Assembly: GCF_020829495.1 (NCBI RefSeq)
Contig: NZ_JAIVFQ010000055.1
Span: 1 to 51,331, forward strand
Direction: 5' to 3'
Length of the DNA stretch: 51,331 nucleotides
Source of the DNA: Nostoc favosum CHAB5714
Lineage (GTDB): Bacteria; Cyanobacteriota; Cyanobacteriia; Cyanobacteriales; Nostocaceae
The notes beneath the pieces were generated by a model. The model was not told where the DNA came from and did not search any database. It saw only the letters and a program-made list of their open reading frames with translations. The stretch's first letter is position 1. Each line of letters begins with the position of its first letter. Shown piece after piece: positions 24,317 through 33,855 of the stretch. Made by a program: the position numbers and the translations under genes.

Positions 24317-27157
24317 CTAAATAGTGATGAAATTGGAAGGTTGAGCAACAAGTATACTTGCAGTGACATTATCCAACTTCGCCAACACTTGATTATCAGA
24401 ACTATCCATAATGAAGGTTTGACTTCCTTGTTGTTGTATCAACAATCGACCAAACTGGAGACTACCTGACAACGCAAGCTTGTCCTTACCAACTTCAAAG
24501 TCAGTAATGGAGTCCGTGCCCTCACCTAAAGCCAACACAAAAGTATCAGTGCCATTCCCCCCTGTAAGTACATCTTTGCCATTGCCCCCATAAAGCCAGT
24601 CATTGCCTGCGCCCCCTAATAGTTGGTCATCTCCGATACCACCAAATAGCGTATCGTTACCGCTATCACCCCAAAGCTTGTCATTACCGCTATCGCCATA
24701 GAGCAGGTCATTACCATCATTTCCCCGGAGAGTATCGTTTCCGTCGCCTCCGAAAAGTTGGTCATTTCCTAGATTACCTACGATGTTGTCTTGACCCCCA
24801 AACCCATAAATCTTGTTGGCTGGGGCATTGCCTTTTAAGTACTCAGAACTATCAGTGCCATTGAGAAGATAAATTTCGTTAGCAAGAGGGGGTTTAACTG
24901 TGCCACTGATGGCAAAGTCAAAGGGGCTTTCGTCACTATCGTTGTTGCTCAAACTGAAACTGCCAGAATATGTTCCAGGTGTAGGTATATTTGTATTGAG
25001 TGCCACTGTTATATTCGTCGAACCCTTGGCAGCCAAGCTATATGGACGAGTTCCTACCAAACTAAAGCCGTCGGGGAGTTTGAGATTACTTAGCTTTAGC
25101 GCAGCTGTACCTGTGTTGTTGATGGTGAAAGTTTTGGTTACGGTGCTGCCGAAAGCGACGTTGCCAAAGTTAATCGCAGTGGTGCTGCCATCTGCAATGT
25201 CAACTGTGCCATTGAGAACTTGAATTTCGGGGGCAGGAGCGGGCTTAACTTTACCGCTAATGGCAAAGTCAAAGGGGCTTTCGTCAGTATCGTTGTTGCT
25301 CAAACTGAATCTGCCAGCATAGGTTCCAGGTGTTTTCGTGTTGAGTGCCACCTTTATATTCGCCCAATTATTGATAGCCAAGGTAGCTGGAAGAGTTCCT
25401 ACCAAACTAAAGCCGTCGGGGAGTTCGAGATTACTCAGGTTGAGTACAGCTTTACCTGTGTTCTTGATGGTGAAAGTTTTGGTAACGGTGCTGCCGAAAG
25501 CGGCGTTGCCAAAGTCAATGGCAGTGGTACTGCCATCTACAATGTCAACTTTGCCATTGAGAACTTGAATTTCGGGAGCATTAACTTTACCACTAATAGC
25601 AAAGTCAAAGGGGCTTTCGTTACTATCGTTGTTGCTTAAACTGAAGTTGCCAGTGTAGGTTCCAGCAGTGGTCGTATTTAGTGCCACCGTTATATTCGCC
25701 GAAGTCTTGGCAGCCAAAGTAGCTGGAAGAGTTCCTACCAAACTAAAGCCGTCAGGTAGTTTGAGATTACTCAGGTTGAGTGCAGCTATACCTGTGTTAT
25801 TAATGGTAAAAGTTTTGGTCAGGGTGCTGCCAACAATGGTGTCGCCAAAGTTAATCGCGGTAGTGCTGTCATCTACAATATCAACTGTGCCATCGAGAAC
25901 TTGAATTTCGGGGGTAGGAGTATTATTGGTGGGGGCTTCGTATACACCAGCATCAATAAATACACTGCCGTTGCCATCGCCATCTAGGGGAACGTTCTTA
26001 GTGATGCTATTGAAAGCATTGGAGCCAGCATCGATTGCAGGACTTCCAGGTTTGAGCCTAAAGTCATGATTCGCTGCATCAACAAACAACGGGTCTTTGT
26101 TCAAAACATTTCCTGTTCCTGTACCTTTAAAAACTCCGTTGTAAGCAAGGTTATTGTCAAATGAAACATTACTAGAATTAGGAATAGCACTAGCTGCATT
26201 TCCGTCACTTGCATACATAATATTATTAGAAACATGAACATTTTTATAACTATTAAGGAAAATTTCTCCAGCTGAGATTTCTTGTGAGTTTTGGTAAGTT
26301 GTATTATTCACAATGTCTACAGGGTTTTCTCCTTTGAAAATTTGAATACCTGCGCCACCATTGTTGTAGACTAGGTTGTTGGTAATTAAGGCTTTGCCTG
26401 CATAATATTCAGTGCCAATGTAGCTTCTATCAAGCATAATCCCATGGCCTTCCTGTATTTTTCCCGTTGAATCAGTAGGTACTAACTGCTTGTTATCAAA
26501 GGAAGTATTGCCACGAATAATTACTTTGTAATCTGTGAGATTATCATCAGAATTCCAGAGGTTCAGCATTGTAATCCCTTGGACTCCAAAGGGAGAATAC
26601 CAACCATTCCCAGAAACGACATTGTTTTCTACTGTAATGTAGTCTGCTTCTATTGCTGTAATCCCACCTCCTGAAAAGTTAGAAACCTTGTTATTGCTAA
26701 TTGTGATGTGATGTGAATGCTGATTTTCGTTGTCATCGATATATGTAACGTTAATACCATTTCCAGATGTTGCTGGATTACTCAAATTATTTTTTTGCTG
26801 GAGCGCATATTCTAATGTAATTTCATCTCGTGCTCCCAGCAGCGTCAGCCCTTCAATTACTACATAAGAAGAGCCTGTAATTGAGATAGCATTCCAATTG
26901 TTAATGCGAGCTTCTAAAACAGGTGTGTGTCCAGGATAAGCAGTAAATGTGATCGGCGCATTAGCGGTACCATGCTTATCTGAAATACTCAGGATATTAG
27001 GGTAAGTATTTGTGTAAGTACCATTCATGACGTAGACGGTATCACCTGCGGCTACCAAGTCCCCGGCTTTTTGGAGGGTGCGAAATGCGGCTCCTTCGTT
27101 TAAGCCATCATTTTTATCACTGCCTGTTCCAGAAACGTAATATGTTTTGCCAGCCAT
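24317..27157 (-). CDS. Secreted beta-helix / choice-of-anchor D / RTX calcium-binding protein
   Basis: The 946-residue protein starts at ATG 27157, with AGGAGTTA eight bases upstream. Residues 1-~400 form a right-handed parallel beta-helix of the pectate-lyase-like class (TYYVSGTGSDKNDG, ITISNNKVSNFSGGGI, 'SPAIDAGSNAF' end cap). Three ~105-residue choice-of-anchor D/ASH-like domains follow (each starting PEIQVL.G.VDI and ending SPFDFAISGKV). The C-terminus has RTX repeats (GGDGNDTLRGNDGND and so on) that bind calcium, closing with FVLALGEGTDSITDFEVGKD. No Sec signal is present, so export by a type I system is expected. Catalytic residues of a polysaccharide lyase or hydrolase were not identified; an adhesin or sheath-modifying role is equally likely. 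Confidence 0.88.
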   Translation of the reverse strand: MAGKTYYVSGTGSDKNDGLNEGAAFRTLQKAGDLVAAGDTVYVMNGTYTNTYPNILSISDKHGTANAPITFTAYPGHTPVLEARINNWNAISITGSSYVVIEGLTLLGARDEITLEYALQQKNNLSNPATSGNGINVTYIDDNENQHSHHITISNNKVSNFSGGGITAIEADYITVENNVVSGNGWYSPFGVQGITMLNLWNSDDNLTDYKVIIRGNTSFDNKQLVPTDSTGKIQEGHGIMLDRSYIGTEYYAGKALITNNLVYNNGGAGIQIFKGENPVDIVNNTTYQNSQEISAGEIFLNSYKNVHVSNNIMYASDGNAASAIPNSSNVSFDNNLAYNGVFKGTGTGNVLNKDPLFVDAANHDFRLKPGSPAIDAGSNAFNSITKNVPLDGDGNGSVFIDAGVYEAPTNNTPTPEIQVLDGTVDIVDDSTTAINFGDTIVGSTLTKTFTINNTGIAALNLSNLKLPDGFSLVGTLPATLAAKTSANITVALNTTTAGTYTGNFSLSNNDSNESPFDFAISGKVNAPEIQVLNGKVDIVDGSTTAIDFGNAAFGSTVTKTFTIKNTGKAVLNLSNLELPDGFSLVGTLPATLAINNWANIKVALNTKTPGTYAGRFSLSNNDTDESPFDFAISGKVKPAPAPEIQVLNGTVDIADGSTTAINFGNVAFGSTVTKTFTINNTGTAALKLSNLKLPDGFSLVGTRPYSLAAKGSTNITVALNTNIPTPGTYSGSFSLSNNDSDESPFDFAISGTVKPPLANEIYLLNGTDSSEYLKGNAPANKIYGFGGQDNIVGNLGNDQLFGGDGNDTLRGNDGNDLLYGDSGNDKLWGDSGNDTLFGGIGDDQLLGGAGNDWLYGGNGKDVLTGGNGTDTFVLALGEGTDSITDFEVGKDKLALSGSLQFGRLLIQQQGSQTFIMDSSDNQVLAKLDNVTASILVAQPSNFITI

Positions 27158-27961
27158 GAGATTAACTCCTAATGTTTATAAGGTGAATTGGTAGTACGTT
27201 CTCAGCAATAAACTATGTTGCTAAGTAGTTATTTGAATGGGTCATTTATCTGGACTTTTTAAGACAGTCGCAGTTGTGCGATCGCAACTTTAAATTGCGT
27301 CGTTTGTAGAAAAACTTTTGTAAAACTTAAAATTTTTCTTCTATTAACCGTTGATGGTTAAAGTAGGGATGTCGATACCGTCAATCGTCAGTGTTTTATT
27401 GAGGGTGATCGGACAATTTGCACGCAGACAAGGCAGTGCAAAGCCAAAGACGTTTCCTGTCATCTCTGCGTTTTTTGAGTGGTCAAAGTTGAATTGGTTG
27501 AAACTTTAGTAGATTTACCCTTTAACTTAAGGGAACTAATGTAACAACTTAGTCGAACCTGTTGTACGCGGTGTAACTGAGCCTTGTGAACTCATGTATT
27601 AAAACTAACTTTTGTATAGGAGATATAAATCCGTAAATATTCTGAATATAGTTATTTTTTTTACAACAAAAGCAAAAAAATTATGGAGATGTCGTGGTGA
27701 GTCCTGTTAATTTCCAAAGTGATATGGGAGTGGAGAGCGCTTTGCGCGAGGATTTGATGAAATTTCTCTAAAAATTTTTAAAGAAGCGATGCCTTCTTTA
27801 CCAAACGCCCCGCTACCGCTAACAGCACTTTCAAGTCAGGTTGTCGTAAATTTTTGTGGTTGCGATCAGAAAGGAGGCTGGAAGGAAGAGGGTTTTAGCC
27901 TAGATCATCAATCTTTGAGATAGTTTGGTTTGATGATGCCAACTTGCTTAATCTTCATAAT
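27158..27961. other. Divergent intergenic region, about 800 bp
   Basis: Separates the RTX gene and thiD and must hold both promoters. AT-rich, with no tandem array and no supported small gene. I looked for TPP riboswitch signatures before thiD and saw none. A short CCGCTACCGCTAAC repeat fragment lies near 27810. Confidence 0.5.
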
Positions 27962-28783
27962 ATGAACACTGAAATAAACTTTAGAATACCCGTTGCTTTA
28001 ACCATTGGTGGTTCAGATAGCGGTGGCGGTGCAGGAATTCAAGCTGATTTACGTACCTTTGCTTTTCACTGTGTCCACGGTACTAGCGCTATAACCTGCA
28101 TCACGGCACAAAACACTTTAGGAGTGAATAGGGTTGATGCCATGCCAACAGAGGCTGTTGTGGCGCAAATTCAGGCAGTAGTAGAGGATATTGGCGTACA
28201 AGCTGTCAAAACGGGAATGTTGCTTAATCAGGAAATTATCTTTGCTGTTGCCCAGCAGGTGGAAGCTTTACAAATCGATAATTTAGTAGTTGATCCAGTA
28301 ATGGTGTCACGTACAGGGGCACAATTGATTGATGATGATGCTGTGAAGACTCTATGCCATGCCCTGATTCCCAAGGCGGTTGTAATCACGCCGAATCGCT
28401 ACGAAGCCCAGATTTTAAGCGGTTTACAAATTAACTCTTTGGAGGATATGCAAGCTGCTGCTGAAATTATTCACAAGACTTTACGGACGAAGGCTGTCTT
28501 AGTCAAGGGCGGAGGTATGCAGGGAGATTTACGTGGTGTTGATATCTGGTTTGATGGGGACAAGTTGGAAGTTTTGACTTGCCAGCAAGTAGAGACAAAA
28601 AATACCCACGGTACTGGTTGTACACTCTCGGCTGCGATCGCTGCTAATCTGGCCAAGGGAAAACACTTGTGGCAAGCAGTGCAAGAGGCAAAGGAGTATG
28701 TGACTACTGCACTCACTTACGCCCTAGATATTGGTGAAGGGCAAGGCCCAGTAGGACATTTCTTCCCGTTGTTACGAAATTAA
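27962..28783 (+). CDS. thiD: Hydroxymethylpyrimidine / phosphomethylpyrimidine kinase (ThiD)
   Basis: This ribokinase-fold enzyme phosphorylates HMP and then HMP-phosphate to make the pyrimidine half of thiamin. The preferred ATG at 27962 gives 273 residues (MNTEINFRIPVALTIGG); the frame also has a TTG at 27944. Motifs: LTIGGSDSGGGAGIQADLR at the substrate site, VVDPVMVSRTG, ITPNRYEA, and the C-terminal THGTGCTLSAAIA with the conserved GTGC anion hole and catalytic cysteine. Length and motifs are standard for ThiD; it is not a ThiE fusion. It stands alone, downstream of a long intergenic region and upstream of a heptamer array. Cytosolic. Confidence 0.93.
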   Translation: MNTEINFRIPVALTIGGSDSGGGAGIQADLRTFAFHCVHGTSAITCITAQNTLGVNRVDAMPTEAVVAQIQAVVEDIGVQAVKTGMLLNQEIIFAVAQQVEALQIDNLVVDPVMVSRTGAQLIDDDAVKTLCHALIPKAVVITPNRYEAQILSGLQINSLEDMQAAAEIIHKTLRTKAVLVKGGGMQGDLRGVDIWFDGDKLEVLTCQQVETKNTHGTGCTLSAAIAANLAKGKHLWQAVQEAKEYVTTALTYALDIGEGQGPVGHFFPLLRN

Positions 28784-28792
28784 TCTTATCAA

Positions 28793-28897
28793 GGGGAGTG
28801 GGGAGGCAGGGGAAGCAGGGGAAGCAGGGGGAGAAAGAATAACTAATGCCCCATGCCCCATGCCCCATGCCCCATGCCCCATGCCCCATGCCCAATA
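28793..28897. repeat. GGGGAAGCA and CCCCATG repeat arrays
   Basis: GGGGA(A/G)GCAG units are followed by about eight tandem CCCCATG/CCCAATA units downstream of thiD. Confidence 0.9.
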
Positions 28898-29022
28898 CCC
28901 AATAATAAATCTTTGCCCTTTCGCCATTTTTCTATTATTCTTGGGCATAGTTTCAGGGCTGACTATCTCTGTTAGCATCTCTGTACGACTTACTTACTTT
29001 GATTTTTAATACCAAGCCCCCG

Positions 29023-29631
29023 ATGCGAACAACCATAGGTTCTGTTCACAGCAATTCGCCAACACCGACTACTCAAGCCTACCCTCCCTCTGTACCATTA
29101 TCTGTATATAGGGAATTGTCAACAGAGTTGCAAGCAGCGCAGGCGAAGCTACATGCACTTACCACTAAAAATCAGCAACTAGCACAAGAAAATCAACTAC
29201 TACGCCAAGAAATTACCAAAGTTGTTGAGTCTTTGTCTCACTTGCAAAATTTTGTGGATTCCCATACTACGCCTAGTTATCACCAAGTCCCCCAAGCTTC
29301 TAGTGATGTTAAAAATGCCGCTAAAGTGCCAGTAACACAAGGGCGTTCACGTCAGCAGGTTTCTGGTTCGCATCCACCCGTTATCCCCAAGACGCCACCC
29401 GAAAAAAGCCGCCGCCAAGACTTTTCTCCACCTGTAATGGAAATGAATTTCCCCATCCCAGAACCAGTTTTTATAGAAGAGCAACAAGTAAGTTATTATT
29501 CCACTACTGAGCCAGATCCCAAGGGAATCAATGGTTGGTGGTTAATTATCACGATATTGTTAATCATGCTTACTGCCTTTAGTGCTGGATATTTTGTTGT
29601 GCGTCCCTTGTTTGAACATCAGAAACGTTAG
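29023..29631 (+). CDS. Coiled-coil protein with C-terminal membrane anchor
   Basis: From the ATG at 29023 the product is 202 residues; an in-frame TTG at 28999 is less likely. A Pro/Ser/Thr-rich N-terminus is followed by a predicted coiled coil (ELSTELQAAQAKLHALTTKN, then QQLAQENQLLRQEITKVVE). A long disordered Pro-rich middle follows, and then a single C-terminal membrane helix (WWLIITILLIMLTAFSAGYFVV) with a short basic tail. It should be tail-anchored with the coiled coil in the cytoplasm. No family recognised; such proteins in cyanobacteria are usually annotated as hypothetical. It has its own promoter region after the repeats. Confidence 0.6.
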   Translation: MRTTIGSVHSNSPTPTTQAYPPSVPLSVYRELSTELQAAQAKLHALTTKNQQLAQENQLLRQEITKVVESLSHLQNFVDSHTTPSYHQVPQASSDVKNAAKVPVTQGRSRQQVSGSHPPVIPKTPPEKSRRQDFSPPVMEMNFPIPEPVFIEEQQVSYYSTTEPDPKGINGWWLIITILLIMLTAFSAGYFVVRPLFEHQKR

Positions 29632-29880
29632 TTGACACTCCCACAGTCAGCAGCAACGAGCTTTCGAGCTACCGAGCAATTTCTCTGTAATCACTCTCTA
29701 AAATATTTGAGCATATCTGCTAAATGGCGGAATTTATTTATTTTTAGGTTATAAAAGCTACATAAAATGCTAAATTGACAGCAACTTCTTTATGTTAGAA
29801 CCTCAAAGATTATCCAATTAATAAATCCTTGCCGCTTTTTATGTCCCAAACCCTCAGGCAGAGCATCTACACTTAAAAAA

Positions 29881-29923
29881 GTGGTAATTATTACATATAT
29901 TTTAGGAAAAGCACTGCTAGTTA
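29881..29923 (+). promoter_or_regulatory. Candidate NtcA-type site and -10 upstream of glnB
   Basis: GTG-N8-TAC at 29881-29894 (consensus GTA-N8-TAC) is followed 23 bp later by TAGTTA at 29918-29923, a possible -10. The arrangement resembles class II NtcA promoters, and glnB is an NtcA target in several cyanobacteria. The first triplet is the weaker GTG form. Confidence 0.4.
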
Positions 29924-29988
29924 CAGCTTCAGACAACGGATCTGGTTAGATATATAAACGAAGCTAGTAGAAGTCAGGAGTCAAAAAG

Positions 29989-30327
29989 ATGAAAAAAGTA
30001 GAAGCTATTATCCGCCCATTTAAGCTAGATGAGGTAAAAATTGCCTTGGTTAACGCTGGTATTGTCGGCATGACGGTTTCTGAAGTCCGGGGGTTCGGAC
30101 GGCAGAAAGGCCAAACTGAACGGTATCGCGGTTCTGAGTACACTGTTGAGTTTCTACAAAAACTCAAAGTGGAAATCGTAGTTGATGACAATCAAGTTGA
30201 TATGGTGGTGGACAAAATTATTGCTGCTGCCCGCACTGGTGAAATCGGCGATGGTAAAATTTTCATCTCGCCTGTTGAGCAAGTGATTCGGATTCGCACC
30301 GGCGAAAAGAACACAGAAGCAGTTTAA
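29989..30327 (+). CDS. glnB: PII nitrogen/carbon signal protein (GlnB)
   Basis: The 112-residue PII protein starts MKKVEAIIRPFKLDEVK. The trimeric protein senses ATP/ADP and 2-oxoglutarate and controls N-acetylglutamate kinase, PipX/NtcA and transporters. The T-loop GQTERYRGSEYTVEFL carries S49 and Y51 at their conserved positions. The second signature region, KIFISPVEQVIRIRTGE, is intact. The length is exactly that of cyanobacterial GlnB. In a heterocyst former it connects carbon/nitrogen balance to NtcA. A possible NtcA-binding sequence lies about 100 bp upstream. Transcribed alone. Confidence 0.96.
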   Translation: MKKVEAIIRPFKLDEVKIALVNAGIVGMTVSEVRGFGRQKGQTERYRGSEYTVEFLQKLKVEIVVDDNQVDMVVDKIIAAARTGEIGDGKIFISPVEQVIRIRTGEKNTEAV

Positions 30328-30478
30328 AAAAGTTATGAGTTAAGAGTTATGAGTTAAGAGTTATGATCTGTGAGTCAAGACTAAATGAGTAAAGATTTAG
30401 CAAAATTCATAAATCCAAACTCTTAACTCCCAATTCCTAACTCCAAACTCCAAACTCCAAACTCCTAACTCCTAACTC
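30326..30478. repeat. GAGTTAA and ACTCC(T/A)A arrays
   Basis: Tandem TTATGAGTTAAGAG units (30332-30365) and AACTCCAAACTCC units (30418-30478) lie between the convergent ends of glnB and rdgB, overlapping the rdgB stop region. Confidence 0.85.
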
Positions 30479-31040
30479 TCTCCAGTTGAGGGAGTAAAGC
30501 TGCAAAAGCCTTGCCTCGATGGCTAATTGATCCTTTCAACTCTTGTGTCATCTCAGCAAAGGTCAATTGCAACTCTTGCACATAAAAAATTGGATCGTAG
30601 CCGAAACCACCATTACCACGCGGTGCATGGAGAATTTCGCCACGACAAATACCTTCAGATTGTAATACGATCGCACCATCAGGACGAGCGATCGCTACTG
30701 CACAAACAAATTGAGCTTGTCGATTGACTTCGTTATCTAATTCTCTCAATAGCCTAGCAATGCGCTCTGAGTCGGTTTTGGCGTAACGTGCAGAATAGAC
30801 CCCTGGTGCGCCATTTAGGGCATCTACTTGCAAGCCCGAATCATCAGCAATTGCCCAGTTTCCTGTAGCTTTAGCAATTTGTGACGCTTTTAGACAAGCG
30901 TTGGCGGCAAAGGTTTCGCCTGTCTCTTCAATTTCCAATTCTTCAGGTTTGAGGGTTAATTCCCAACCAGAACTTTCCAGATAAGCTTGCATTTCCCGCA
31001 ACTTACCTGGATTTCCTGTAGCTACTACAAGTAGTGTCAT
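30465..31040 (-). CDS. rdgB: XTP/dITP diphosphatase (RdgB/HAM1)
   Basis: This house-cleaning enzyme hydrolyses non-canonical purine triphosphates (ITP, dITP, XTP) to monophosphates, keeping them out of nucleic acids. The 191-residue product has the HAM1 N-terminus LVVATGNPGKLREMQ, the acidic EETGETFAANACLKA segment, the general-base region ADDSGLQVDALNGAPGVYSA, and the C-terminal substrate block GFGYDPIFYV with SHRGKAFA. All blocks are complete. It lies 87 bp from the phosphohexomutase gene upstream on the same strand, with a TAGGAGT repeat between, and could share its transcript. Confidence 0.95.
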   Translation of the reverse strand: MTLLVVATGNPGKLREMQAYLESSGWELTLKPEELEIEETGETFAANACLKASQIAKATGNWAIADDSGLQVDALNGAPGVYSARYAKTDSERIARLLRELDNEVNRQAQFVCAVAIARPDGAIVLQSEGICRGEILHAPRGNGGFGYDPIFYVQELQLTFAEMTQELKGSISHRGKAFAALLPQLERVRS

Positions 31041-31047
31041 GAATTAC

Positions 31048-31121
31048 AAATTATTAGTTAGGAGTTAGGAGTGATGAGTTATGAGTTAATTAATTCCTAA
31101 CTCCTAACTCTCAACTCCTCA
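31048..31121. repeat. TTAGGAG heptamer array
   Basis: GTTAGGAG and CTAACTC units between rdgB and the mutase gene. Confidence 0.8.
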
Positions 31122-31127
31122 CTAATT

Positions 31128-32564
31128 TTACTCCGCCCAGTGTTTCGCCCAAGCAAGAGTTTGATGCACTTGCTCAATTGTCGGGGCTTCGCAGTAGAGG
31201 CGTAAAACTGGCTCAGTACCGCTAAACCGAATCATTAGCCAGCTTTTATCAGCGAGGCGATACTTGTAGCCGTCAATTGTTTGGCAATCAATTACTGCTA
31301 ACCCTGCAATTTCTGTTAAGGGTTGAGTTTGCAGTTGTTGCAAAAGACGCGATCGCACTTCCATACTTGCTAAGGGTAAATCAATGCGATCATAAGCTGA
31401 AATAAACCCTGTTTGTTTCTGCAAGTAGCGATAATACTCACCTAAATCCAAACCAGATTCTACAATCGCCTCTAGGACGTATAATGCTGACAGCAGTGCA
31501 TCGCGTTCGGGAATATGGCTGCCATAGCCAATTCCGCCCGACTCTTCACCGCCCAGCAACACTTTTGCTACTAACATTCTATCAGCGATGTATTTATAAC
31601 CAACTGCTGTTTCAAATACCGACAGGTTATGTAGTGCTGCTACAAGGGGCATTAAGTCGGAACCACTAACAGTTTTGACTATTTCACCACTAAAGCCACG
31701 CCGCAGGGTTAAGTGGTCGATTAATATTGGAATTAATACTTGGGAACTTAGGAAGTTGGCTTCTCCATCAACTGCTGCAATGCGATCGCAGTCTCCATCA
31801 AATACCAACCCCACCGTTAAACCTGATTTATCTGTTTCTCGGTGAGTTTTGATGACTTCAAATAGCTTTGAAAGGTATTTTGGCAAGGGTTCCGGCGCAC
31901 CTCCACCAAATAGGGGGTCGCGTTCTGAGTTGATTTCTTTGACTTGATTACCTAGTAGCTTCGCCAATCCGCCAGCCGCCGCGCCATGCATAACATCGAC
32001 AAATAATGTCAATTCGCCAGATGCGATCGCTTCTCGAATTTTGGCAATATCAACTTTACCTTCTAGTGCTTCTGTATAGCTAGGCCAAGGATCAAATTTC
32101 TCTTGCTTCCCTGGAGTAGCTGCTAATGTTACTCCAACCGACAACTGCGCTTCTATCTCTTTTGTGACTTCTGGCGGTACCGACCCACCAAAACAACCCT
32201 TGACTTTTAAACCCAAATATGTTCCAGGATTATGGCTGGCTGTAATTACCAGCGCCCCTAAAGCATTGAGTTGTTTTGCTGCCCAACTATAAGCTGGGGT
32301 TGGGGCATAAGTTTCGCTCAGTAGCACATCAAATCCGACAGCAGTGACAGTATCAGCAACAGCACGAGCAAAATCTTCTGCCATGAATCGGCGATCGTAA
32401 CCGACAATTATTGTCCGGCTACCCACTGTAGAAAAATATGTATCATATAATACTTTTGCGGCAACTGGCGCGACCAGGGCTAGGCGTTCAAAGGTGAACT
32501 CGTCACCAATAACGCCCCGCCAGCCGTCTGTACCAAACTTGATTGAGTTAGCTACAACTGGCAT
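31128..32564 (-). CDS. Phosphoglucomutase/phosphomannomutase family protein
   Basis: The 478-residue alpha-D-phosphohexomutase interconverts 1- and 6-phosphates of glucose or mannose through a phosphoserine. S110 in VITASHNPGTYLGLK is the phosphorylated residue. The Mg loop is VFDGDCDRIAAVD, the sugar-binding loop GGEESGGIGYG, and the phosphate-binding loop near the C-terminus RFSGTEPVLRLY. The N-terminus KFGTDGWRGVIG is typical. The sugar specificity cannot be read from these motifs; in cyanobacteria it may serve glycogen or nucleotide-sugar synthesis. Upstream lies a 356-bp divergent gap shared with pdxJ. Confidence 0.9.
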   Translation of the reverse strand: MPVVANSIKFGTDGWRGVIGDEFTFERLALVAPVAAKVLYDTYFSTVGSRTIIVGYDRRFMAEDFARAVADTVTAVGFDVLLSETYAPTPAYSWAAKQLNALGALVITASHNPGTYLGLKVKGCFGGSVPPEVTKEIEAQLSVGVTLAATPGKQEKFDPWPSYTEALEGKVDIAKIREAIASGELTLFVDVMHGAAAGGLAKLLGNQVKEINSERDPLFGGGAPEPLPKYLSKLFEVIKTHRETDKSGLTVGLVFDGDCDRIAAVDGEANFLSSQVLIPILIDHLTLRRGFSGEIVKTVSGSDLMPLVAALHNLSVFETAVGYKYIADRMLVAKVLLGGEESGGIGYGSHIPERDALLSALYVLEAIVESGLDLGEYYRYLQKQTGFISAYDRIDLPLASMEVRSRLLQQLQTQPLTEIAGLAVIDCQTIDGYKYRLADKSWLMIRFSGTEPVLRLYCEAPTIEQVHQTLAWAKHWAE

Positions 32565-32920
32565 CTAAGTATCCTAACTGTCTACTTGAGGATTCTAGCA
32601 TTTATACAGTGTACAAAGTAAAAAAAGAATCTAGTAATAATATGTACTAATAATGTTCAACACAAAAGTGAGTAAATTTGTGCATTGTAGAGGTGCGATC
32701 ATCCCGGAATTCTCCCACTGATGCAGACATTGTTCCAAGTCGTGTTTAAGTCTTATTAGAATTCCGTTAATAAGCCTTTCATACTTAGCAAACGCAGATC
32801 ATAATTCCACTCCTGTGCCTCCTGCTATATTTAATCTTTACTTTGACTACTTCGCTACGCAAGACCAGTATTTCCGGTAAAATCAAATTCTGAGGACTGT
32901 GGATTTGGGAGAAATTTGGG
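32565..32920. other. Divergent promoter region of the mutase gene and pdxJ
   Basis: 356 bp without tandem repeats or a supported gene. Contains AT-rich stretches suited to both divergent promoters. No defined operator or riboswitch was recognised. Confidence 0.45.
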
Positions 32921-33646
32921 GTGCCTACACTTGGCGTTAACATTGACCACATCGCCACCATCCGGCAAGCACGGCGGACAGTGGAACCAGACCCCGTGGC
33001 GGCGGCGGTGCTGGCAGAATTAGCGGGTGCTGATGGGATTACGGTACATCTGCGGGAAGATCGGCGGCATATCCAAGACAGGGATGTGCGTATATTGCGA
33101 GAAACAGTGCGATCGCATCTTAATTTAGAAATGGCCGCTACAGATGAAATGCTAGCGATCGCTCTCGATATCAAACCAGATTATGTAACTTTAGTCCCCG
33201 AAAAGCGCGAAGAAGTCACAACAGAAGGCGGATTAGATATTATCGGGCAAATTGCTAGAATAGGTGAGATAGTCGATAAATTGCAAAGCGCTAGCATTCC
33301 AGTTAGTTTATTTATCGACGCCGAACCACCACAAATCGAAGCATCTGTCAAGGTGCAGGCGCGATTTATTGAATTGCACACCGGACAATATGCTGAGGCT
33401 AAGGATGAAACAAATCGCCAGCGAGAATTAGCCATATTAGCTAAAGGGTGTGAACAAGCGATTCAAGCTGGATTGCGAGTCAACGCTGGTCATGGACTCA
33501 CCTACTGGAACGTCTATCCGGTAGCTGCGCTTCCAGGTATGGAAGAACTGAATATTGGTCATACCATCATCAGTCGGGCAGCATTAGTAGGTATGGAAAG
33601 GGCAGTCCGGGAGATGAAACAAGCTATAAGAGGGAATAGGGAGTAG
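32921..33646 (+). CDS. pdxJ: Pyridoxine 5'-phosphate synthase (PdxJ)
   Basis: PdxJ condenses 1-deoxyxylulose 5-phosphate with 3-amino-2-oxopropyl phosphate to form pyridoxine 5'-phosphate, the DXP-dependent route to vitamin B6. The 241-residue TIM barrel has the GVNIDHIATIRQARR N-terminus, GITVHLREDRRHI, the glutamate-containing LVPEKREEVTTEGG, and INAGHGL-type VNAGHGLTYWN phosphate site. Length is standard. The start is GTG at 32921 with a GGGAG stretch upstream; no ATG lies near the expected N-terminus. Followed by GGGAATA-type heptamer repeats. Cytosolic. Confidence 0.96.
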   Translation: MPTLGVNIDHIATIRQARRTVEPDPVAAAVLAELAGADGITVHLREDRRHIQDRDVRILRETVRSHLNLEMAATDEMLAIALDIKPDYVTLVPEKREEVTTEGGLDIIGQIARIGEIVDKLQSASIPVSLFIDAEPPQIEASVKVQARFIELHTGQYAEAKDETNRQRELAILAKGCEQAIQAGLRVNAGHGLTYWNVYPVAALPGMEELNIGHTIISRAALVGMERAVREMKQAIRGNRE

Positions 33647-33787
33647 GGAGTAGGGAGTAGGGAATAGGGAATAGGGAGTAGGGAATAGGGAATAGGGAAT
33701 TGATTATTAAATATTCTCCTCTACTCCCCCTGCCTCCCCTGCCTCCCCTGCTCCCCCCACTCCCCACTCCCCACTCCCCACTCCCCA
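33636..33787. repeat. AGGGAATAGGGAGT and CCCCACTCC arrays
   Basis: About ten GGGA(A/G)TA units, then CCCTGCCTCC and CCCCACTCC units, downstream of pdxJ. The array's first units overlap the end of the pdxJ frame (GNRE-stop). Confidence 0.88.
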
Positions 33788-33855
33788 CATCTTAAAAGAG
33801 GGGTTGTCTACTGCGAAATCTAGAAATTGAGAGCAAACCTTCAGCAAAAACTTCT

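Noticed and set aside
27700..27961. TPP riboswitch upstream of thiD
   Set aside because: The CTGAGA and ACCTGA-type conserved blocks were sought and not found.
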